Below, piece by piece: positions 36,757-49,238 of a stretch of 64,000 bases of DNA. How positions within the stretch are numbered: position 1 is the stretch's first letter; every line of letters begins with the position of its first letter. A program made the translations under genes and the position numbers. The notes under the pieces are model-generated. The model searched no databases, was not told the DNA's origin, and saw only the letters and a program-made list of their open reading frames with translations. This DNA comes from Polyodon spathula (taxonomy: Eukaryota; Chordata; Actinopteri; Acipenseriformes; Polyodontidae), in NCBI RefSeq assembly GCF_017654505.1, contig NC_054540.1, positions 43,376,054-43,440,053 on the forward strand, given 5' to 3'.

Positions 36757-39700
36757 CTGTAAATGAAAGAAATTTCAAGAAGTTTGGATCAATGTTTAAC
36801 AAGGTGTTACAGTTGCTTTTTCATTTTATTTGTATAATTCAATGCAGTGTTTCTCATACAGGTTACCAGCAGGAGTTTGTGCAGCCTCAGCAGATCACAA
36901 CTTCACTGTTATTTTGATCTCTCTCTCTGTGTCTAGTTATTTTACTCCCTTTTTCCTCTAACCGACGCATCTCCCCACAACAGCTTAGGAGAACTGAAGG
37001 TTCGATACCCACGTCCCTCTTTATACCCAGGAGCTCTACTGCAGACACTGTCAAGCTACCAGCCCCTGGAGAACAAAGGCCAGCCCTGCAGCTGTGTGCT
37101 GGAACGCATCAGGCAGCAGAGTTGACACAGCAACATGAGGTGACACTAAGTGTGGATGGCTCTATGTGGCTACCAAATATATTGTGTTGAGAATTGATTC
37201 CTCTGTGGATTCACATTACAGCCTTTCACCACTGAATCCAGCTTCTAGGGTACAAGAAAACATTTAGCAGTCTGTGCATGACAGGCTTCGTGTGAATGAG
37301 GGATCCTACAATACAGATAATTAAATGAAATACTATCTTACCTGATTTCACTGTTGAAGACTGTGATGAAGGGATCTGGACTGTGAAGCGCTGCCCTGAC
37401 AATGACACAGGTGTTCCTACCTTAGTGGTGAGCGTGACTGACTGCGATACAGGCGTACCTGAGGGTACAAAAGTGAAGCGAACATGGTAGTACCATCAGA
37501 ATACTGTTACCACAATCAAATCAAATACTACACTCAGCATACAGTGGCTTCCATAGAAACGGTCCCTGGTCCCGCATTAGGCTGGGGATCTGCAGTGCAC
37601 CAAAGAATCACCAGGTGGCACAAAGTTATTTAGAACTTTAAAAATAGTATTCTGGGTAGATGGTGTTTCACCAGCACTTCATCCCTTTCCAAGGAACAAA
37701 CTGAAATTAAGGGTTAAAACTTTGATTTAGTGGAAAATGCTGAAAACCAAATGTAGCATGAATACACTACAACCTGTATGCCTGCTTTATGGCTAGAAAA
37801 CAAACTCAATATTATTATAGCTAATACTATAGCATATATTTCGGTCTTCATTTTATCATACAAATAATACACTGGTACTGTATATGTTTTTACAGTCTTA
37901 GGTTAAAAAAAAATATGCAAGGAGAGTAAATTCTTTTTATGGTTACAACAGTGAAAGGGGTGTATTTCTGCAATAATAATAATAAGAAGAAGAAGAATTA
38001 CTGATATTCAGACAGTATGATAGGCCTAAACTAGTGTAATGCCTTACTGATATTACCTTGACTTGCTGGTGCACCAGAGGTTTCACATAAATTACAGGAA
38101 TAACACTGAACATAACCTACATTAGCCTGAACCATAACTCATGTACTGATGGGTTTCCAAACACCGCATGGAAATTAGTTAGGGATCGGGAATCATCTCA
38201 ATACAGATTTGCAATACTGGGGAAGAGGAGTTTTAGCAAAAATGTGTTGTTTGAACACGACTGGAATTCGGAGCAAGTGTATTGAATTAAATGAAAAAAC
38301 TGATTTGAACTACAATGCAATGGAACAAGTGGTACTCATTAATATAAATGTATTTTAACGTTAGGTTATTACCATAACCCTGGTTCCCTAAAATAGAATG
38401 ACAACCATTACCGAATGAGAAGAGCCCTCTCTGACCGCCAATCATGCCCTGTCAGGGCCCTGCTGTGAGGGGGAAGTCCCTCCCACCTCCTGCTGAAGAG
38501 GGACATCCTCACAGTAGCACATCGCCATTTTCTTTCGAAAACAGAGGTCAGCTGGGGACACGACCTCGAAGGGTAATGCTTGTCATTTTCTTTCAGGGAA
38601 CCAGGGTTATGGTAATAACCTAACGTTCCCTTTCAACGGAATGACAACCATTACCGAATAGGAAGCTGTACCAAAGCTGTCGTGGCTCCAGATTACCAAC
38701 AGTACAGCCTCACGGCGATAGCCACAGAGCCCTCATGAAGCCTAAGGGCATGCCGTCTGAAACACCCTAGAGCTCAGAGAGGGTCTCGCTCAGTTTGCAA
38801 CATCAAAGCGGTAGAAACGCGCAAATGTCTGACTACCTGTCCTTGTAGCAGCATTGCATAACTCATCTAAGGAGGCACCATGAAGGAAAGCCCACGAAGT
38901 TGCCTGGCCCCTGGTAGAATGGGCCATAATGTCCCCTGGTAACGGGGAGTCCGTCTGTTCATACGCCAAGCGTATCGCATCTGCCACCCAGTGCGCTAGA
39001 CGTTGCTTCGATAGGGCCTGACCTCTAGAGCAGGACCCACAACAGACAAACAGCTGGTTGGACTGTCTCCAGGACGCCGTCCTAACCAGATAACAGCGCA
39101 GACCCCGAAGTGGGCATACCGTGTGCTGTCTACGGTCCTCCTCTGACTTGTGCGGGGGAGGTCTGAAAGTTTACAAAACCATTGGTTGGTTAATATGGAA
39201 TGAGGATACCACCTTTGGCAAAAAGGATGGATTTGTTGTTAATATTACCTGAAAGTCATTTCCCGTGAAAACCATGCAATGGACAGCTCACTTACTCGTC
39301 TGGCAGTAATGGCTATTAAAAACACCACCTTCAATGAAACTGGGCGCAGTTCTGCTGACGCCATGGGCTCGAACGGGGGACCCATAAGGACCCACAGTAC
39401 CAGTTCTAGATTCCACTAGGGGACCATACTTTTCATGGGAGGACGAAGCCTACGAGCCCCTTTAAGAAATTGCACTGCCAGGAAATGTGCCCCAGGGGAC
39501 ACAGAGTCAATTTTGTCGTAGCACACTGATATTGCTGCCAGGTATACCTTCAAAGTAGACGCTGATCTTCCTGCATCAAACAAGTGTTGTATGAAGGTTA
39601 ATATCGTCTCAATAGGGCAGGTCACAGGATCGTGACTTTCGGCAATGCACCAGTCTTGGAAAACTTTCCATTTGTATGAGTACTGGGCTCTAGTGCTCGG

Positions 39701-42700
39701 CGCCCTAGCAGACTGTAGTGTTTCTACTACTGCATCTGGCAAACCTCGTCTGAATAGACGGCTCCGTTCAACGGAAAGACCCAGAGTTGGAGCTGGGCTG
39801 GGTTCGGGTGCCATAATAGTCCCTCTGCTTGGCTCAGGAGGTCCTTGCGCAGCGGAAGCTGCCACGGCTGACCCGACAACATGTCGGAGAGGAGAGCAAA
39901 CCAGGGGCGCCTCGGCCATCAGGGTGCAACTAGCAAAACCTGTGCTCTCTCCACCCTGATCCTCTCTAGTGTCAGGGGTATTAATGGTAGCGGAGGGAAC
40001 GCATAGAAGAGTCCCTGTGGTTAGGGGTGAGCCCCCCCCCCCCATGTCTCTCTCCACGGAGAACCACAGGGGGCAATGAGTGGACTCAGCTGTGCAAAGA
40101 GGTTGACTCAAGCGGTACGAAACCTCTCCCAAATCTGTTTCACCACTTGAGGATGCAGTCTCCATTCCGAGCTGTCTGGAGCGCTTCTGGACAGGAGGTC
40201 TGCTGCCTTGTTGTCCAGACCAGGAAGGTGAACCGCCCTGATGGAACGCAAGTTTCTGTGCATCCAGAACAGACGTCTGTGTGCTGCGTGGTGAAGGCTC
40301 AGCGAGTGCAGGCCGCCTTGGTGGTTTATGTAGGCTACGATGGTGGTATTGTTTGTCCGGACTATGTTTGTGCGCTAATTGCTGGCGAAAATGAGATCAC
40401 CAGGTTCACTGCTTGCAGCTCTCGGGCATTTATGTGCGCTTGCTGCCAAATGTCCCTTACGCTGACGTCTTATTCCTCTCCTGTTCCAGACTGCTCCCCA
40501 GCCCAGGCTGGAGGCATCTGTAGTGACCACTTCCCTTCTGTGAGGGGATCCGAGGTGCAGATTGCCAGGACGGAGCCACCACTCCAGTGTCTTCCGGCAT
40601 TGTCTGGACACACTCACCAGCCGGTACCGATCTCAGACCGGGTGCACCTTGAGCGTATTTACCCATGCTTGAAGCGGACGCATTCTCAGCAGCCCTCGTG
40701 GAAGGATTCTCGAGGTGGCTGCCATCAGCCCAAACAACCTTCGATATATTTTGACCTGTAGGAGAGGATTCTCTCTGAATAGGGAGAGTGTGGCCTCCAA
40801 CGACCGAACCCTGTCTTCCGACAGTGAGGCAAGCATGCTCCCAGTTTGATCCCCAGGAACAATGTGGACTGAGATGGTACGAAGTTGCTCTTCTGTTGAT
40901 GTATCGAGAGCCTTAACTTCGTCACATGATTTATGACCTGTTTTGTGTGCGCCTCCGCGCATGCTTTGGAATGTGTGCAAACTAGCCAATCGTCCAGATA
41001 GTTCAGGATCCGAATACCCCACAGCCTGAGTGGAGCCAGTGCTGCATCCATACACTTTGAAAATGTGCAGGGCGCCAGCGAGAGGCCAAATGGCAGCACG
41101 CAGAATTCATACACGTTGCTTTGAAAGGCAAAGCGTAGATATTTAATGTGCGCGGGACGGATTGGGATGTGAAAGTAGGCGTCTTGCAGGTTGATCGATG
41201 TGAACCAGTTGCCCGGCTGGACGGACCGGAGGATACGCTGTGCTGTCAACATGTCCAGCCAGAGAACCGGTTACCCCTGGCCGGCAGTGGTCCCTTGCCG
41301 CCAGCTCTGCCTCTACGTGCTTGTCTGCTCTGGGGTGGAGGGCGGTGTTCAGTCCCTTTTGCCCTAGCAGGCTGTGAATGCCACCTTGGGCGCTGACGGT
41401 AAGCCAGAAGGTGCGAGAATCTGGAGGCGACCTCAGTGGCCTTGTGGGACCTCTGTAGGCTCACATCAATAGTCGCTCCAAATGTCTGCCCTGGTGTAAT
41501 GGGGGCATCCAGTAACACCACCCTCTCTGTCTCCACGACCTTGCCCATTTCTTGGGCTCCTGCAGTGTGTAGCAGAGACTCTGCTCTTCTGGAGGCTGAG
41601 GGTGCAGCCGCTGGGTTGCTCCAGGAAGTCCTGGCACAAAGGGAGGGCTTGCTGTGGATGCCCTTTTTTCTGGAGGAAGCAGTTCCCCTTTCCCTCCTGT
41701 TCTGCCGGCTAGGGAACGACTGTAGCTGCAGCTGCACGCTGCATTAGCACCCGGAACTCTTCCCTCCGCGACACATGCGGCAGGGGCAGTAAGGAGCTCT
41801 CCGCTGTGGCCTGCCCGATGGAAGTGACTGGGTCCGAGACGTCTGATCTCGATGCTGTGAAGGGCAGCTCACCTGGGCTAGGAGGTCTAGGTAGTGGGGA
41901 TGGGAAACGAGACTGTGGAAGTTGGGTCTGCCCGGTGGTAGGGTGCAGTCTGCCCTGCGATTTTAGTAGGGTCTATAGCATGGTTTGCTGAGCCCTTACA
42001 GTCTCCGCTAGCTCTGCAAAGCGCAGTTCAGCTGAGCTTGGGCGCCTTCGAGGCAACTCTGATGGGGATGTGGTGCATACGTGCCGACCACATGTCACCT
42101 GGTGAGCGTCCCCTCGAGCGGTACCGCCTCAGCAGTGACCATCTCGCCTCCCCTGAGAGGTGTCTGCGCCTCTGTACCGGTGGTGGGGAAGGGGAGGGTG
42201 ACACAGGTGTGTGCGAGAGATCTCTGGTCATTGTAGCAGGGGGGGTCCTAGAGGACCTGCGGAGGGCCTTGGACCACTGACCTCATTCTCCCTTGACTCT
42301 GGGAGAAAGACCCTGCTAGGGATAGGGCTGCTCTCCTGCGCTTAGTTCATTTAGAGAACTTTCTGCACGGAGAGCAGTCCAGCTCACCTGCCAGTGCTTT
42401 GGCCACATGGTCTAGCCCTAAGCGTCTGATGCAGGACCGGTGCTCGTCTTGCCTGGGCAGCTTCGCCGCGCACTGGTCGCACTGGTGGAAACCAGCGGAG
42501 GACCCAGTCGATTGCACGGACATGGCGTCGTAGGCGAGGCTGCTGCTCTTGGTGACGAAATCAAGTGGTCAGTGCAGATGGGTATCGCGGTTGGTGCCGG
42601 GCTGTAGATGGCTCCGAAGAGGTTCACCAGTGTCAAATCAATCGGCGCTGGGATCAGCGTCAGGAAAAGCGCTGTCGGTGCCGAACAGTCTAATGGTTCC

Positions 42701-45700
42701 GAGGTCTGTGCCGATGGTAGGCGCGGTCGGCGCTGGGCTATAGGTGGCGCCGAAGATGGTTACACTAGTGCAGATAGGCGCCGGGTAGGCGCTGTTTTTC
42801 TCAGCCTGAAGGTCAGCGGGAAAACTGCGGTCGATGCCGGGGGCAAATGCAGCCGATTCAGTCGCGTGGTCGCCGAGGGCAAGCGCAGCTGTGCTGAGTG
42901 AGCCCGAGGCTTGAGAGAGGCACTAGGCCCGCGCAGTTTTTTTTTTTTTTTTGATTGCTGTGGCCAATTAAATCGGTGTAGAGGACGACGCCGCGAGCCC
43001 GCGGGGTATCCTTACAGCACCAGAACAGCTCTCAACACGGTATCTGAAAACTACATGCAGTGAAAAGAGAATAATGGCCGCTTACCAATCTCCCGAAGAG
43101 GGGTCGAAACCAGCTCTAGTCAGTAAACTGATGCGAGAATTAGGTAGTAGCACTCTCAAAAATGCTCGAAAACGTGATTCTACCATGGAAAAATTGACAA
43201 ACCAGCCAAATTCAGGCAAAGAAAGCACGAAGCAATCTGTGACCTGTATCAGTGAAACGAGAGAGAAAATGGCGATATGCTACTGTGAGGACGTCCCTCT
43301 TCAGCAGGAGGTGGGAAGGGACTTCCCCCTCACAGCAGGGCCCTGATAGGCAAGCTTTTTTATATATGCTCAGTGATTGGCGGTGAGCTAGGGCTATTCC
43401 CATTCGGTAATGGTTGTCATTCCATTGAAAGGGAACCAGTGTTATAGCCAGCTACTGTATACCTATAGTTATGAAAATGAAATGAATAAGAACACAACTT
43501 TCACATGGCGATGCTCACATACAGTAAAAAATCTCCCAGTACACCCTAGTATTGCTAATCACTGTGCAGTGCTTCTAAACTCCACCCCAATCCCTGACTA
43601 GTCATTTCCATGTGGTTTTCCAAGTTTGAGTACAGGGTTCATTTCTTTGTACTCTATTTTTATTCTGTTATTAAAAGCATTCCGTGGGATAATGTTACAG
43701 TCCTCCAGTGATTTAGGGATAGGCCTCCCTTACGTTCTTCGATTGGAACTACATGTTGTTTTAGTCTAGTGGCTTATCAGCGTTTTCTTTATCCTTAAGA
43801 CAAAGGTGTTCCAAACTAAACAGAAGAAAGCTGCCACGTGGAAAGCAGTTATTATACTAAACACTTTTGCAAAAATGTACAAACGATCTAAACTTTACTA
43901 TTGGCCTATATTTGACTAGTATCTCGTATCAGTAGCACAGTTAACCAGGGTTGGCGGTATAAAAAAAAAATTTAAAAAATCTGACTTGATTGAAATTGAG
44001 ATTGAGATTTTTTTTTGTTTTAAATTATGGATTTTCTTTTGTAGTACCGTAGTTGTAGCTCCACAGTCCCGCCAAACTATAAGGATGTTGGAAATGGTGG
44101 TTGGTCATAAGCTGAAAGCCCATTATTAAACAACTTATGGCAAAAAAAAAGAGCCAACCAAGAATTATGGCGTCAGAATAGGGTAGACAAAAATTCAACA
44201 GGCATAATCCCAGTGAATAGTTAGTTACATACCAAACTAAATTACTCAATCTATAATGAACACATACATAAAGCAAATTATTTATCATTGTGGCATCCCC
44301 TAAATGTGAACTACAATTAGTGAACTACAAGAATTCGGCGATGGAATACGCCAGAGAAAAACACCCCTCGCTCATCCCAGTCATTCTTTTCTTTTACTTT
44401 CTTTCATTTCATCTTTCTGTGTCAGTCCAAACACATGCAGTTGCTACTTAGGACTACTTTGCTTTTTATAGCGTGTTCATTTGTTAGTTCCTGATTGCAC
44501 CACTAAGTAAACCTGGTTTCAATGGGTCTTTAACACACAGAACTGCAAATGCTTCAAAAAGATTCAATTCCAAAATGTTTTTCCAATAACAACAGTAAGA
44601 GAACATTCAAAGAGGAGATTAAATGTTTAAGAGATACAAATGGCAAAATCGTAGCAAGATGGGCAAACGTAATACCGATCCACAAAAAGGGAAACAAAAC
44701 TGAACAATGTAACTACAGACCAGTAAGCCTGAATTTTCGTTATGGAAATACTAATTAAGAGCCAAACTGGAAAATTACCTATATGGTATGGGTTGACAGT
44801 CAGCATGGTTTCAGGAAATGGGGGGAAGCTATAAAACCTGCTAACAAGATGCTTATGTTCTTATGTTAATGATGGGGCAGGCAGTCTATAACAGGGCAAG
44901 ACAGGTCTTCAAAATACCATTTCAGTGCAGGATTTTTTAATTATTTTTTTTATGTTTTTGCTTCATTTATGCACCACAGAATCAGGGGCAAGTGCCATTC
45001 ACGCTTGTACTGGCATTTGTGCTGTGATCAGAATACAGCCACAATTTTAGTTTACAGACATTAAGATGTTTGTGTTAAAAGGTTTTTAAAACATACTGTC
45101 CATGTCTTTTCATTGAGAAACTATATAAAATATATAAAATTGACTGATTTAAATCAACTGATTTTAAATCAACCCTGCAGTTAACTAATACAGTCAAACC
45201 CATTTACAATGTACCTGGGATATAACACACACCGATATAAAGAACCAGTATCATGTTTAAATTCTCCTTTTAGTACGTACTCTGACAGTGCATACTTCCT
45301 GTTATTATGCATGCACCGCGATGGCACGCAGTGGTCTGTGCTGTGCATATTGCATACTTGTAGGCCTACTTATTGCTGATTGAACTTGACCTTGCTCTCT
45401 ATTATTGCAGTTTATGCAGCACTATCATGGCCAGCGCTAAACGATCGTCAATTTCACTTAATGACAAACTGTACATTATTGGATAAATCTTAAAGGGACG
45501 AAGGCAGCGAGAACAATGTCGTCAAAGAGCTCGAGTTTAAAAAGCAGCAGTCACTGAGGCAATCATCTAAGGCCCTGTCCACATTAGAGCAAAATAAATT
45601 GACAACCAAGTTCAAAACCGATTTACCTGAACCCTAGCCCAACATTGTTACAGCGTCCAGATTGCCATAATGCCATAGTTTAACCCAGCTGTTGAAAAAA

Positions 45701-48700
45701 AAAAACTTTGCTGGATGACTATCCCAGAAACCACTGTAATGTACACACACACTTTCTTTATTCCCCCCTCGTAAATGTTGTTTATTTTCATTGAACACGG
45801 GAGCAGACCGGTAGAGCTACAACAAAGTGCCTTAGTAATCAAAAGCGAATACATTTTTATGGGAGAAAAAATGCCCACGCCATAGTAAATAAATTAGGTG
45901 GGCATTTGCACAAAGGGAAAATCTGGGGCAGATAAGACATTCTTTAATTTAATTAAAAGTTGAAATAAAAACCTTTAACTTGCTAATAACTCGGTTCTAA
46001 AACGCAAATGTGGGCAGGGCCTAAAAGACGACTTAAAACAACGTACAGGCAGTGATTACTGTACTGTACCTGAACTGACAGTTTGTATGGTAATGTTTAT
46101 TGACTTGCATATTATTTTTATCATTATCAGTTTATTTCTATAACGTATTATTGTACTGTATTTTTTTTATTAATTAGTTTTTTACTAATTACAGTACAGT
46201 ATTACTCAGTACATTAACTCACACCCACTACATTACTCAGAGTTTCACTGAATATGATTTTTTTTTTTTTTGGTTTGTTTAAAGGTTTTGGGGATTATTC
46301 TGTCTCGCTCTTCTGAGAACAAACGAGCTGCTGAGAACCCCGTGGAAATCTTCTTTATTGATCTGTTTACTGAGCAAACTCTCAACTTGAAATTTGCAAT
46401 AAACAACCTATAACATATCTATGTGTTGTGTTTTACATTTCCCAAAGATCATTTTTTTTATCTAATGGTTTTGGTGATACAGTGATGGACAAAATAAATT
46501 GAAAAACCACCTGAACCATTTTTCAAGCATTTATAATGAAAATAACTTCTCCCGATTATTTTTTAATTAAAAAATGAACATTAAAATCAGAACTTGTATT
46601 CCTAACCTTCGTGAATGGGGAACAGCATTTTAATTTCAATAGCAGTTAATGCAGGCAGGGGAAGTTTTTTTTGCTTTAGTCTCATTGCCAATCAGCAACT
46701 GAATTTAACAAACACAGTATGTTTGTTAATACAGTACCCAAGAAAGGGAGGAGAGTACTAAACAAATCCTAAGCAGAAATCATCTTAAGGAACAACAGCA
46801 TGCAACCCATTCAATTCCTAAAAGATCTCTGGCGCACTCTGCTGGAAAAAACAAAGTATTAGTTTTACACTTCAAGCTGTAGTGCACAATAACTGCTGTA
46901 CACCGTGACGTGACTCGAGGTACCACAAGTGCACCACGGTGCCGGGGACATTTTCCATGGAACCCATTGTAAATGTAAAAACTAACTTTAATGCAAATAT
47001 GTGATTTTTATATCACGGTTAATCTAATAAACAGTATCAAACCTTTACATAAATTGTCATTATTACCTTGATTAACATGGCAAATACAAATCTCTTTCAA
47101 CAGTGCAAATGTGTGATTTTCATTTAAAAATTTTGTACTGTTAAATGTTATGAGTCATGAGAAAGAAGGGACTGATCTGAACTGTGTATTGGTACCTTTC
47201 ATTGAAGGGAGACGAGACGCTTCAGGTAAGGGTAAGACAGAATGGTAACTGTGGGATGTCCAGGTGAATCAGAGGCAAAGATTGCGTTTGTTCTCCCACC
47301 ACTTGCTTTAATGTGGGTGTTTAGCCCTGTGGAGCCTGTATCACTCACACTAAGGTGTCAGTGGTGTGCGGGAAGTTTCTTACCCTTACCCAGAGTGGGA
47401 GTGCTGGGACGGCTGCTCATCGCTCCAACACTCAGTCTAGGTACAGTGATTCTTCCTGCTGAAGACGAGACCTTAAAAAAAAAGATTCCAACTCATTACA
47501 CAAAAAGCAAAATAAAGAGTAAGATGAAGTGATTGAAAGATGACTAGAGCATAACCGTTTGAATCCTTCTAGCTTTTCAAATCTAACTTTAAAGTCTGTT
47601 TCAAAGCACAGACAGTGTAAGTATTACTGCCCACACTGTCATTCAGGTAACACAGCAATAACAATCCATAATGTGGTACGGAACATTTGCTATGTTATTT
47701 TGGCAGGGGGGGGTGGAGGGGGCGTTCTTCCTGCAGCAATTTAGAAGACAGATCACAAACCGCCATTTTGAAAAGAGCTTTGAAACAGACTTTAAAGTTA
47801 CAAGTGTAAAAAGTCGTCGTTAACAATAAAAATAAATATTACAGGTACACTATTTAAGCCGTCGTGGCATAGCATAACGCTATACTTTTCGGAACTCCGC
47901 TACTTACTCTTTAAACTTAGCGAACAACACCATCAGTTTGTTAAGTGCTCAGTACTTACCTTCTTCTGCAGGGACTTCAGTCTGTAGTTCGGGGCTGTTA
48001 AGCAATATCTATCTGGAGGGAGTCTGGGTCCAGTGTAAGGCTTAATCAATGGCAAAGGAGTCTGATTCTTCTGTCTTGCAACCTCAAGTAGAAACTGAAG
48101 AAAGAGTGTTTAAAGGGTGTTTTGTTATGATTAACAGTAGTAGTAGAAGTAGGTAGTCAGGGCTCGCAAAATTGCTAGCCCGATGTTCCGGGACAACCAA
48201 AAAAATGTGTCGGACAACGTATTTTTTTTGGCTGCTTGCCCGACGGGCAATCCAATTTTTTACTCTATACAACTTAATGTTCTGTGCTTTAATCAAACAG
48301 CGGTTTCTCAATCGAGATTCCGCTCACAGATCATCCAGGTAAAACATCAATGTTTTTCATTGATAATGATTTCTAGGGTGACATACACGTACACATTGCT
48401 TGTGACCAAATCCCGCGAGGATTGCCCCGTGTAACACCCCTGACAACTCAAGCAATCCTATCTAGTCAGTGCGCTGGTGGTATGTCACATGACTGTGTCT
48501 GCTCCAGTAAAATAAAGGGTAAAATGGGTACTACGACAGCCAAAGTATATACTTTTATATTGAAGGCTATGATTTTTTAAATAAAGTTACATACTGGAAT
48601 TACAAGCTACTGTACTCTGCTCATCAAGATTCATATGTGTTTATCTTGTTACCTTTATTAAATCGTTAATGTTATTTCCCAACCCAGGAAAAAAATAAAT

Positions 48701-49204
48701 AAAATCGAATATGATGGTAATTATCACAGACCCAGATTTAGCACGTAGCATGTTAACATCGCTTTTTAAATTTCTTTAATGCGATTAATAAAATGTACCA
48801 GTAATTTTATTTTAAATGTATGGTGCTTGCTTGTAACTTATTGTACCGAGTGCAGCAACAGACTCGGGTCCAAACCGTCAGCCGAGTGTAGATATATTTA
48901 CATCCTCGCTATAGGCCTTCATTATACAATTAAATACTGACAAAAAATAAATAACTGCTCGTACAGGTGTGTGCAACCGGCACAGCAAAGCAACTTTTTT
49001 TTTTTTTTTTTTTTTGATTAACATTTGCAATTGAAACAAAACTGAAACTTTGCTGATTTTTTTTTTTTTTTTTTATTTTTGAGGGGGGTGTGTGTGTGTT
49101 GTACTGTGTTCTTCAATGAATAGGATATAGCCAGAATACCTGATGCAGCATGCCACAAATAGGTACTGTACTTGTAATTCTACTTTTATTCACAATCTCA
49201 TTGC

Positions 49205-49238
<34 letters not shown>

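Larger units (their letters stand above)
38359..43449 (-). mobile_element. DIRS-type tyrosine-recombinase retrotransposon, decayed but structurally near complete
   Basis: Inverted terminal repeats of about 160-190 bp bound the element (38370-38530 and 43258-43449). An internal complementary region near the left end (38595-38660) contains the exact 31-bp reverse complement of the left tip (38359-38389) followed by the sequence of the right tip, the hallmark used to make circular DIRS DNA. On the minus strand the order is gag-like, reverse transcriptase, RNase H, tyrosine recombinase. There is no target duplication, as expected for recombinase-mediated insertion. It sits in taf9 intron 5, in the same orientation as the gene. 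Confidence 0.9.

Noticed and set aside
40027..40761. 244-codon plus-strand open frame
   Set aside because: Antisense shadow of the DIRS reverse transcriptase/RNase H region.
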